A stretch of 64,000 bases of DNA from Tethya wilhelma (Eukaryota > Porifera > Demospongiae > Tethyida > Tethyidae), in the NCBI GenBank assembly GCA_964030475.1, contig CAXIPT010000001.1, positions 9,272,086-9,336,085 of the forward strand, written 5' to 3'. A program made the translations under genes and the position numbers. Of the stretch, positions 22,200 to 32,999 are shown one piece after another. Within the stretch, counting starts at the first letter, position 1, and each line of letters begins with the position of its first letter. The notes below the pieces were generated by a model. It made no database searches, had not been told where the DNA came from, and worked only from the letters and a program-made list of their open reading frames with translations.

Positions 22200-23700
22200 G
22201 TCTTGCCCACTTTTGCTGCATCTTGCCGGTAGCTGTTATCGTAGATCACCGACTACGGCCACTCGAACTTCAGGCTCAGCTTGGCAATAGTTGACATGTA
22301 CATTAACAGCCATGTTTATCCTTTATATTTGCTTGTCAGGATTGCCATGTAAATGGCAAAGCATTGCAACTAGGTTGTCAGATCTTTCCTTTTGGCTTCA
22401 AAATACTCAGCTGCGTACATTAGGACTACTTGGCCTTCAATCAAACCTGTGAAGTTGGAAAGTTTTTGGAAAGTTTTTACTGCTTTAAGTGTATGACGTC
22501 ATTAATAAAGGGGCTTGTGAGATTTTCATTGTCTGAACATGTACAACATAATTTGCTCTTTAATTTCTGCAAGATTACATGTCTCGTGCTAATCTCAGTA
22601 AGTTAAGAGGCTCTCTTGTGCTGAGAATTCAGGTTAGCTCTATCCTTTGTTGTTGAGTTTGAAAGTTATTCGTTATGATGACTCACATACCATCCATTGA
22701 AGCGACGCATTGCTTTATAAGTCATTGAGATCTCACCTGTCCCAGAATTACCTTAAGGTGGTATATATTTAAAGGTACAATTATTTGCAGATTTTAGATT
22801 CTATGCATTTTACTAGTATTATATTTTACTATTTTGTTGAAAATGAACAGTCATTGGGTAACACATTAGTAACAGCAAACTTACAAAGATAGACGTACTC
22901 AAAGATCTCCACGTACTGAATATGTTTAGATTATAGCCTCATTGTAAGGCCTCCTATTAATTTTTTAGGCTTTATTTCATCTTGTTCATGTTCAAAGCCA
23001 TCTTGGTAAACTTATTTCCAGGCTAGTATCACTGAGTTGAGTTGGAAAATGGTTGTACACACTTATGTGAATTGTACTCCCAACTATTTGTCTCATAAAT
23101 CAGTTTATACCTCTGAACAAACATTACGTTCATTATAAGACTAATTACCTTTTGATTTATAAACTGTCCCATTCTCATTGACACCATCGTTACCAGGCCC
23201 CGTTTGGCAGGCTCTATATATATCAACACCATGTGACCAGCTGAGACGTTGTTAGCTCTAGAATATCTGAATTTCTCCCGGATTGCTTTAGTTTTTTTTA
23301 AATGCATTTAACTAACTTTGAGGACCACCATTCTGTGCTTTTAGCTATGGCTAGCTTAATTGTAATTGTGCTATTAATTTCATAAATGGTTTTGGAACTG
23401 TTATCAACATTGTAACATACCAACATACACACACACACTGATACCAGTGTGGCGCTGGGATGGGTTTTTTCCTCTTAGATCTCGATTGGGTTCGGTAAAT
23501 CGTTAAAAGGAACTAATTTTTTTTGCGTTTTTTGAGCAATCCGCAAAAAAATCAAACATTTTAACGAAGCAATGATACTTGAACTTTTAGTATCATGTGA
23601 CACATCTGCCACAAAAGAAACACTTTTGTGAAAAGTTACTTTTTTCAACACTTGGAACATTTATTAAACACATTTTGTGAAACATAGTTTTCAATGTGTA
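22200..23700. other. No gene seen
   Basis: 1.5 kb of AT-rich sequence. Short open frames exist on both strands but none carries a recognisable motif or credible splice structure. Confidence 0.4.
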
Positions 23701-24650
23701 CCAAGAAAAAAACTTACCTAAGCCCAAAAGGCAATGCTCCGTCCACAAATATCTGTCCTTTCCATTCCATCCCGAGAAGCTAGGCTTCTGTCATCTGGAT
23801 GGACCAGCACCATTTTATAGGCGCTCTCCAAATCCACTGTGGCTAATAACGTGCCATCATCCATTGTGGCATATGACAAGGAACACAAACTAGGTTCAAT
23901 TCCTGCATTGACACTCCCTTGGTCAGGGTGAGACAAATCTACTATCAGCCTCCATGCACTTGTGTGGCTAATGTGGTTTGGGAATTACTCCAAAACAGTT
24001 AATATGCACCTAGACTGCATCCTTGTTGAATGGACCTGTACTCTGTCTGAGCTGAGTTGGCCATCTGGTTGACCATCCATGTGTTGAATGTGAAAAATGC
24101 GCAGCACAATAAACAAAGTGCACATGAGCTCTACGGATGCTCTATGTAAATGTCACATGATGCAAAGGTGAGAGCGAGCGTTAATTAGAAAGAATGCTAA
24201 ACGGCTCGCATTGCTTCGTATGGCGAGTTTTGTTTCTCTAAGTTTCAAGAAGAGCAGCAAAGCGCCTTTTTATATATGTTACTCGGGTTGAAGAGCTGAG
24301 CAGATTTGTCCAAGTCCTGTCCAATTTGCATTTTCTGTTCCTGAGTTATTCAAAAGTGTGTGCCAACTCAGCTCAGACAGAGCATTGACTCTCTGTAAAC
24401 CACATTCCTTGTGTATATAGTCCCCCACTACTTGCGGATTTTCATTGCAGAGCTCATGTTGGATGTCACTTTTGTATACTGGTGAGAATAGGCAAACCCA
24501 ACCCAGAAGCCCTGCTGAATGTCATCCGTAGTGTGGTATATCTCACATACTCTTTGTCCGGGTGGGACTTCATACTCTCTTCCCATGCTGCCACTCTTAG
24601 TGGAGTATTAATACCCAAGTGGTGAGGTGGTGTGGAAATATCATCTCAAG
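23700..24650 (-). pseudogene. Second DIRS-like RT relic, split by a MITE
   Basis: Right part (24610-24395, minus) has TPLRVAAWEESMKSHPDKEYV, then GLP and SNMSSAM in shifted frames and VVGDYIHKEC, the N-terminal RT region. Left part (24035-23718) has INCFGVIPKPH, then RLIVDLSHPDQGSVNAGIEPSLCSL and ATVDLESAYKMVLVHPDD with the first catalytic Asp. Between them sits the TA-target MITE at 24041-24382. The same motifs in the same order as the 6-10 kb element show an older, more eroded member of the same superfamily. Beyond 23718 similarity ends. Confidence 0.8.
24041..24382. mobile_element. TA-target MITE with CTCTGTCTGAGCTGAGTTGG ends, copy 1
   Basis: A 342-bp element. The left end CTCTGTCTGAGCTGAGTTGG and right end CCAACTCAGCTCAGACAGAG are perfect inverted repeats. 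Flanks are TA on the left and CA (a likely decayed TA) on the right. The copy at 43820-44164 has the same ends and clear TA/TA. TA duplication points to a Tc1/mariner-type enzyme. It sits inside the RT relic, so it arrived later. Confidence 0.9.
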
Positions 24651-24659
24651 TTCGAAGAA

Positions 24660-25583
24660 CCCCAGAGACGGAAGCCTCTCTGCGTCCACCAACATAGTAC
24701 ACACAGTAACACAGTAACACAGTAATACAGTGGAATTTTGTAATGTCATATATACATACGATTGTGATCCAAGTCGGTCCTACCTTGTCCAAACTATAAC
24801 AATCTGGATATCATTTGAATCCTCTCAGTGTGCTGAACACAATCGTAAGGGCCACACTCTTGTTCAACACTCCTAGACTCCAACATGAAAGCATCTTTTG
24901 TGGCCTTTTTGTGGCCTTTCTTTGGATTGACTAGGTACTTTCATGTATTATTCGTTAGTAATTTATCGGACAAGAATAGAGCTAGAACTATTGTAATCAA
25001 CATAAAAAGATCATTCAAATGGTGTCAAAGCTGACAAATAGCTTTCAACCTCGTCAAAAAGGCCGCCTTCTGATCATTGTTGAAATGAACGTCGAAAGTG
25101 TATCTCACTTGTTTTCTGTTATTTGTTGTTTTTTTTGGTAAATTCAAGAATTAAAGTGACCATTATGTTGGAATTTACATGTGTCTCACAGGCGCTTGCT
25201 TCTGCCTGTGAATACTTTTGGTTCAGTTGCAATATAGAAAGAGCAATGCAAGATATGAACATAGGGCTTGTGGACATTTTTTTAAATTTCCGGTGGCCAT
25301 TTTTTTGCCTTACTCTCTTCGTTTAATACCAAAAGTAAAAATTACAAAGTATTGTGTAATGTAATGTTTGTATTGTAATTGCTGTCAAACATAAAAACAG
25401 GCACTGTTTCATTCCCAGTACGGTAGTACTGGGTACACAGGAATGGCACGGATGGCCCATTAGCGCAATACAAATATTCACGCGAATAACTCTGCAAAAA
25501 CTGAGCGCTTAGCACTAAAAGGCTTCTAAAGCTACTATTTAGCTCTTTCTCTTTCTAATGAGCCCAAAAACATGGCCTAAAAC
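24660..25583. other. No gene seen; short (ACACAGTA)n run near 24700
   Basis: AT-rich spacer. A few ACACAGTA-type units lie at about 24700-24730. No supported coding frame. The segment ends at the single N at 25584 that borders repeat arm B. Confidence 0.4.
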
Positions 25584-25584
25584 N

Positions 25585-27530
25585 GCTTTTTGAATGACAC
25601 AATAACTGTTCTTTGGTAAGTATAGCCAAGCGCTTCTAAAGCCTTTTAGATATCGGCTGTACCTTCAGAATTCACTCCATTGCTCTATCCCAAGAAAAAA
25701 AACTCTAGCAGACTGATCACATGCACCTTGCTGCACGTTGGATTATGCATTCCACCCACGCTCACTATAATTACCTGCCTGCCAATCGTCTACCTTACTG
25801 TTATTTTTCGAAAGCATCACGGGAAAAGTTTTACCAGGCCTTCCGTGGCTTAATTTTGCAACTCTCGAAATATAAAATACGCACCAGGGAAAGCCTGGGA
25901 ACGAGTCTATACAAATGTCCCACAGCAATTTCAGGGCAATATCTTCTTGATGATTCCCACTTTCTTGGTTCGTTTCTGAATAAGGATTCATTTCTTGAGC
26001 AGCCTCTTCTCTTGGCTGGTTCGATACTCTTATCTACTACAAGAGAGACAAATGCAAAGTACAAGCAAGTCAAAGCATGGCAACATTTTTTTTATAGTTA
26101 CAATTAACGTAATTATCTTTTTATGAACATTTTTATAGTTCATCAAAATTATAGCCAGGCCTTCATAGAGCTGTACTTGTTTTGCTGCTCTTGATGAGCT
26201 AGATTTAATAGCTGTACTAACAAACTTCTCCATATCCCAAGGGATGTCGGCGACATGATTTAAGCTACCAGTATTATAGACATTGTATTTCTCCCATTCA
26301 CACCAGTCCTCTGGTGAAAGCCATGACCTATACTTTGGTGGTCTGTAACCAGCCTTTCCAAATCCATTTTTGAAATGTTGGGGTTGAGCAAATCTGTTTT
26401 TTTTTAAACAAACTACTCAGATTTGTGTAATATAACCGTATACACATTGTACCTTAATAATCTGTAATCCACAATCTGGTCTATGATTGTCTTTATTTAG
26501 CTTCCATGGCTCACCAGTACACCACATGTAGTGCATTTCGTTTCCAAGATTCTTCGACTTTAGGAAGTGGAATGCTTGATATTTTGAATGCCCAGCAATT
26601 TTATTGAGATATGGCTCAAATTAAGTATGACTTGAATTCAGAATCAAAAGGTATACCAATAACAAACATCAACTCAACAGTACCGGATGTCCAGTTAGTT
26701 GATGGTGTATTCTACTTCATGAATTTTTTTTCTATTGAGATATCATAATACACTATTGCAAAAGGAGTGTCTTTAAATTGTATGATAACAGTCTTACATA
26801 TTTTGAGTTAGATTCAGAATTGTCCAAAAAGTCTAAAAACGGTTTGATATGGTCCTGAAATGCTCCTGAACTGAGTGAAAAGAAATGTGAAATTGTACTG
26901 ATTCAGAATCAGATGCTTCTGAAATGAACCTGAAAGCAAACTTTCTACAGGTTGCTGATAATGGCTGGAATATGTATGTAAACAATTCTGAATGCTGTCT
27001 TAGAGCATGTAGCTAGCTATAAAATTAGCTGAAAACATTCTGATAGTTCTTAGAAACATGCAGACCACATAACCTTTAACTTTGACATCAGATTCAAGCA
27101 ACTTGTAATGCAATTCAATATTGAAAGTCCGTAAGCAAGAATTAACCATACACAACCCAGAACGTAATATATACAGCACACAAGAACCCAATGCAATAAT
27201 ACACCAAAATCCAATACATAATCACACAACAATCTGTTACCGAATGAATCAGAACACAACACTTTGGACAACAGTTCGACACTTCCCTAATGTAACCCGT
27301 GCAAGTTTACAGCAGTTTAGGCAAGTCTATCCAGCCAAAATGAACGTGTAATTTTCGCTCAAAATCTATTTTCAAATGGAAGGGGTGTGTCAGCACATTT
27401 CACAATAATGGCTGCCAAGAAAACGCCCAGTGTTTGAACCAAATTGTCTACAATAGAAACTATACTAGTGTTTATGTATTATGAAGGATTTAGAAAAGTA
27501 GCTTTTGAAAAGTTTTTTGTCACAAAAGAC
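25585..27530. repeat. Inverted repeat arm B (1,946 bp), pairs with 3633-5578
   Basis: Reverse complement of arm A, equal in length and without any difference that I could see. Its left edge touches an N at 25584; the right edge runs into unique sequence at 27531. The N is therefore at the edge opposite to the one it borders in arm A. See the finding on assembly joins. Confidence 0.85.
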
Positions 27531-28080
27531 TCTTTTTGATTTAAATTGTTTTTTTGTGTGAACTGCTAAAATGGCGTTTCCATGCATGTGTCAAGTTCAA
27601 CGCCCTCTTGTTACCGAACTAAAGAATGAACACAGGTATAACTTACAGATCATATTGTGCTGTTATATTCTAATTAGTAGTTTCTGAATTATAAAAATGT
27701 TTATGAAACACAAATGTTTCACAGGTATATAGCATTGCATGTCACTAATCATCATACGTGCAATACTATTACTACTAAAATATGTTCTTACATATCAAAT
27801 ACTAACTGATCAAAGCCCTCCGCCGTTATAATTTCTACAGATGTAAGTTCTGCACACAATTGTACACTGGAATTCATTAAGTAACCTTGCTACAACTGCT
27901 AACTCTTATCACTCATTTATGCAAACTCTTCGATCATAGTTAACATGTGCTGTTGGTCATACTTCAATCTGTTGTGCTATTATGTTACTCTGTATTATTA
28001 TAGTCTCATGTGCGTTTATGTATAGTACGTTTAGTTATTACTTTATATATAGTTAGGGTATTCACATGATTAGCAATGTT
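27531..28080. other. No gene seen
   Basis: AT-rich spacer between arm B and the nuclease relic. A 23-base run of A lies at 28121-28143, just inside the next gene relic. Confidence 0.4.
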
Positions 28081-28139
28081 GCTATTGTTTGTCCTTTGCA
28101 TTTGTGCATAAAATATTATAGAAAAAAAAAAAAAAAAAA

Positions 28140-30740
28140 AAAAGTTCTACTTTCTTCAGCACTTCTGTGTCTGACAGATCCGTTTCAGAGTCACTGGAGT
28201 CTGCAGTATTGGTGACCTGAAGTGTGGTTGGTACATTTGTACAGTCTTGACACTGGCAGGCAGGACCACACGTAGTGTTGCTCTTCTTACATCTACATCT
28301 CTTTCTCTCGCAACTACCCTTCCTACATGTACATCCTTTCGTTAGGAAATGGATGGTTTCTTGAATTCTTCCCGGCTTGGAGTTGAGGACAATCTCAGTC
28401 AATTTTCCAATCCTCTTTATCAAGAATCCATCCACTAGACTGTCGTACACGTGTGGCTTGTTGGAGTTCTGTCAGTCTCACATTCCCATCACCCAGCATG
28501 ACCGTAACTAGTTCTTCTCAATGAGGACTCAGAGGGCATATGCTGATCCTTGTTGGTGATCATGATCCTCTCAGATACAACAGATCTGCATGATGTCACT
28601 GTTCCAGTTTGAGTGCTGCTCACTTGAAGATACTGAAGGTGAGTAGAAAGAAGACATGAGGTGTTTGGGTGTTTCAAATCCCTTTAAATGCAGAATTGTT
28701 TCTCTTAAAATAAAGTGTTCCTACTAGTCAAATAAGTGAGAGAAATCCTTGATTCATGTCTGGTTGAGAACATTGTGATTCCTTTAGACATATCACCACT
28801 GATGAATCTGGAATGTTGACAGAATACATTTATGAATGCTTGCTTTCTAAATTCAGAGAAGAAAGATGTATAGTCCCAGCCTGACACTACAAAAAGAACT
28901 TGAAAGCAATGAATCACTTCATCTCTTGGCAAAGACAACAAGTCTGGATCGTCTGAGAGAGCTTGTTCTAGAGTCTTTATGTTGATATACCTCAAGTCTG
29001 GTGAGTGGGGTACACTGATTCGCACTAGGAATTCTCTTGATGGGGTTTCAGCTTCAAATGAAAGGCCTATTTTGTGCACATCAGTATTTTTCTTGAGAGT
29101 AGATCAGTATACGCTGACCTTCACACTGTAGAGCATCCCTCCAAATTATCATGTCAGCCTCTTCAGCAGCAGTTTCGTACTACTGTGCTGGCTCTGGTGT
29201 GCATGTTGTTGTTTCCATGCATGTATAATCATGGAAATTGTATCCATTTCAAAGCATCCTACCAGCGTTTGGTGGTACGTTAGTTTAAATCTTGCAGATG
29301 TTATCATGCAATCAGATTGCAGCAACACACAGCATTACACGAATGCGCATTCCTGGCAACGATGAGAGCTATTTTTCCATCTAATTTACTGCGTTCAACG
29401 AAAAATAATGTATTTGACTTGATCTGCCATGACCAGAACAGCAATGAAAAGTATCAGGACATAGTATCTAAAGTGTCTGGACATCATTAATATTCATATA
29501 ATCATCCAGTCAACTGTTACATCACTCTCTGTGATCCCTGTAATTTTAGCTATAGTTATCTGTGCATGTAATTGTGATTCTTCATAGCAACAGTGTCTCC
29601 AACTTGAGGAGTGAACTTAGTTTCTGCTTAAGCAGGAGGTTTTCAAGTCCTCCTGTTTAGCTAATTCCTGCAGCTTTCTTTTTCTTGTCTGGCCCAACAG
29701 TAACCTACTGAATATGGAACAAAGTGAAACGACAGTAATGCAGATCTGAAATTTCAGAACCCGTTTATCATGCATCTATACTTGTAAATGCCTGCGTGTT
29801 TCAATCGTTATATCAGTACTATAATTAAGATGATGGGTCTGAAATTTCAGACTTATAATTAAGCTGCCAATTTATATAAACTATAATCTCAGCAATTCTG
29901 GAAGTTGGTATTATGGTTGTAACTAAACATATCCAAGCTCCTTTACTAATTGATCTCCTGAAATTCTCCACTCACCATTGTTAAAAAGCTTCCATGTTAG
30001 TTATCAGGGTCTCAAGAAACTTGGTTTTGGTGCACCTTTAAAATGAACCCACATATAATCACAGTCACTTAGCATAATATTATTATATAGAACCACTAGT
30101 GAGAGTGTGGGAAACGACAGGACAGGGTTGTCTAAGACAGGATGGTGAGCAATGAGTGATGTTGCTTCATGAATGTTAATATCATTCTCAGGTGTAAGCT
30201 CATTCTCTCTTAATTTTCTTGCCCTTTCTAGTTGTTGATGTCTTGTGAGTGAAAGTTTCTATTTTCCTTGTATGTTTTCTTCGTTTCTTTTGGGAACTTG
30301 GTAGTACGTGGTAGTACATACTCCTCCATCTATGAGCTTATCCCTTCACTTCCAACTCTTGAAAGGCTTAGCAAGTCTTGTACATTTTTGGAGTCTAGTT
30401 TGTGTTCACTGCACAATAATATTATGTTTGTCAGCGGCCAAGTGATGTGTCATTGAACAGTTTAACATCCTGCAATGAGTTTATCATGTGTGGTGTTCTC
30501 TTTAGCAATTGAGTAGACAAAGCATTCTCTGTCAGCTCACATCAGCACCCCTGCAATTGCCTTGTACATCTCGGCACGCTCTATTTGTTATCCGTAGTGC
30601 CTGTGTGTTTTAACAAATTTTGTTTTTAACAAATTCACTGACATTAGGATTGTCGCTGGCACAACCTTTCTGCCTCTGTTGATCAAAGAATATTTTGATT
30701 AGGTCTTTCATGGCAAATCCTATTGCTCAAAAACACACTA
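28140..30740 (-). pseudogene. FEN/PIN-like nuclease with CXC tail, copy A (mobile-gene relic)
   Basis: Leftward order on the minus strand: near 30715-30535 a N-terminal piece (KDLIKIFFDQQRQKGCA, NTQALRITNRACRD, QGNCRG); at 29165-29075 EEADMIIWRDAL...RILIYS and, after a one-base shift, NTDVHKIGL; at 29040-28720 a helical stretch with DDPDLLSLP and VLFVVSGWDYTSFF; near 28530 MPSES; at 28400-28230 LTKGCTCRKGSCERKRCRCKK and CGPACQCQDC. The pattern E-E-A-D ... S-x-x-T-D ... GCDY (here GWDY) is that of the XPG-I/FEN-type PIN fold, where acidic residues bind metal for structure-specific cleavage. The cysteine tail resembles Tesmin/TSO1 CXC domains, which bind DNA. Stops and frameshifts show it is dead. 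The fold call is inference. Confidence 0.55.
29290..30530. other. Unassigned stretch inside nuclease relic A
   Basis: Between the N-terminal piece and the EEAD motif I find no clear coding sequence. Two imperfect copies of a GATCTGAAATTTCAGA-type palindrome lie at about 29742 and 29837, similar in design to the minisatellite core at 10.5 kb. Confidence 0.35.
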
Positions 30741-31689
30741 ATATTGGGAATTTTGGTGAAAATGTACTCTGTCATCTCCACAAATGAAATAACTATAATA
30801 AAATGAATACTACACAATAACTTGTGTACATGTGCACATATTGTATATATATATGCCTGTTATCTCAAGGTCAAGAAGTGTTTCAGCTGATAGTAACATT
30901 CTGTTTCTTTCATCCTTCGAATATTGGCCATCTCGATTCATGATACCATCTTTCCATTCCTAACTGTAGATCTCAAAAAATGTCTCTTTGAGTCACTATA
31001 ATAATAATAATATGAAAGGAAAATGAATTAAGTTTTGTGTGAATTTGTGAAAAGTTAACCAAATAAAGCATGTTTAATTGTATCCTATAACTAACTGTAA
31101 GCCAAAAATCCTTTGTCGAACGGTATGGAGACATGAAAGCAGAACACTTGCAGCTTCCCTGCTGAAGAAGTACTGACATTGCTTAGTCAATAAACTTGTC
31201 AAAAATGTCAGCAAAACGAGTAGTCTCACTCGCTGCTGTACCACCATGCAGTTACAGTCAAGACGTTTGGGAGACCTGGTTGATCAATACCTGCATGCAA
31301 CATTATTATAATGCATGATTGATATTGATGATACAAATATGAGTCAAGCTGATTATTTGTGCACTATTTATATACCTGAACAGCTAGATCTACCTACACC
31401 TTGAGGCAAATATGCTCAAACTTCATTTTCAGAATAAGAGCTAGTCCTGGAGCTCCTGATTTAGAACGATTCCTGCTGTAGAGTGCAGTCAAATGTGACC
31501 AGGATATCTCCTTTCCATTGCACTAAAATAAAAGTTCTAATGAATATTCACAATTATAACAGTTTAATAATAATACCCAAAGATGTCGTTTGTTATTTGC
31601 CCAACAATTACGCACTGTCTTTATCAAATGAGGAGGGTCTGAGATGAAGTACATGTACCTTCCATAAGTGGCATACGGATTAAGGACTT

Positions 31690-31825
31690 GTATAGATGGC
31701 CTTTGCATGATGAAGTACTGGTAGTTGATGGAGTGCCCAAAGTCAAAGGAGTACCTGATGTTGATGGAGTGCCCGAAGTCGATGGAATACCTGATATTGA
31801 TAGGGTGCCCAAGTAGTTGATGGAG
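31690..31825. repeat. 18-bp coding minisatellite in the P-transposase hinge
   Basis: About six units of an 18-bp motif (GATGGAGTGCCCGAAGTC-like) lie between the FKIHD and NPYATYGR parts of the transposase. On the minus strand one frame reads as repeats of G-T-P-S-T-S. The normal protein has only a short linker here. Confidence 0.7.
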
Positions 31826-32574
31826 TAGATGCTGTAGCAGTATCATGTATCTTGAAAAGCCGACGGTTCACAGACAAGCCGTCGCAAGTCAGAGCAAGCA
31901 CCTTAAATCCGTAACTTTTGAGGCGACACACTGCTTCCCAAAATGGTCGATACATCTGATCTCCTGAAACGGATGAGCACAGAAATTGAGCATAGGGGAA
32001 GACCAACCCACAAATCATCAACACAATCATAGAATTTGCAAACTGCTCAATTTCCAGCTTTGAATCTTGAACTGATCTCTCCAATGCACTTAGGTGTGAA
32101 TTTATATCACCGAGATTTGTAAAACCAAAACCTTTCACTCTACCTATTATCAAGATAATTAGGCGAGCAAATAGTGCTACTGTAGCAAGGAATTTCAGTG
32201 TACCACATGTTTAACCAATTCTACTTACACTACAAGATGTCACATGTAAGATAAGGAGCATCTATGCTTAAATAATTACCAGTGTGCTTGTCATAGACAA
32301 TATCTTCCTTGATGTGCATCTTATCCACATCAAGAGAGAATCTAGTAGTGACTTTTGGTATTATAAGTAGAATCCGGCAGTGTTCTCTGAGAAGGAAGCT
32401 TGATCACCAGCTTCTCTAATGGTTTTATAGGCACTACTAGATAAATGGCGAAGGTAAAGGCACCATTTAATCATGATACTGTGCCACTTCATTGACCTAG
32501 CATCCTTTAGAGAAGCTGTTTTCTCCTGCTGCTCCCAGAATATGTACTGAAAAGAATCCTTAGGATACTTTACC

Positions 32575-32634
<60 letters not shown>
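32575..32634 (+). repeat. (GT)n microsatellite
   Basis: About 30 GT units with a single interruption, in the P-transposase relic. It is followed by a short GAGA-rich run. Confidence 0.95.
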
Positions 32635-32999
32635 CACGGTGTGTGTGGAGAGGGAGAGAGAGAAAGAGAGAGAAGAAAACAAGCTTACGTGTCTTCTTCT
32701 CGATCAACAATCTGTACGAGATCATCACGTAGATCTGCATCAACTGTGATGCCCTTCTCCTTAATTATGGCTGCAAATCTCTTTTGAAAACAAGTGCACT
32801 TCTAGTAATTAATTTGCAGTGTGAAGCAAAGCATTGAGCGTCTTTTTGTGATCACAACATCTCCTACATCGTTGTCCAGAATTAATTAGAACATCACACT
32901 CTGAAGTACGGATTGTGCCAGAAAGGATCAGTTTTCTATCATGGAATGCCACTACTTTAGTGCCTGTAGGTAGTTCCATAATTTATCACAATATGTATA

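Larger units (their letters stand above)
31100..32990 (-). pseudogene. P-element-type (THAP9-like) transposase relic
   Basis: Leftward: at 32950-32820 ELPTGTKVVAFHD and a C.R.C stretch; at 32790-32690 GITVDADLRDDLVQIV; at 32545-32440 QYIFWEQQEKTA, RSMKWHS and IKWCLYLRHLS; at about 32400 KLPSQRTL in another frame; at 32345-32285 LDVDKMHIKEDIVYDKHTG ending at a GT donor; at 32153-31845 GFTNLGDINSHLSALE, SMIVLMICGLVF, FWEAVCRLKSYGFKVLALTCDG and FKIHD; at 31695-31590 NPYATYGR and FISDPPHLIKTVRNCW; at about 31515 NGKEISWSHLTALY; at about 31230-31100 TRFADIFDKFID. All are hallmark P-transposase motifs in the right order. Frames shift several times and a TAA follows FIDKFID-type sequence, so it is dead. 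The N-terminal THAP zinc finger was not found. Confidence 0.85.

Noticed and set aside
32575..32787. Plus-strand ORF starting in the GT microsatellite
   Set aside because: The frame is a microsatellite artefact; the informative coding there is the minus-strand P-transposase.
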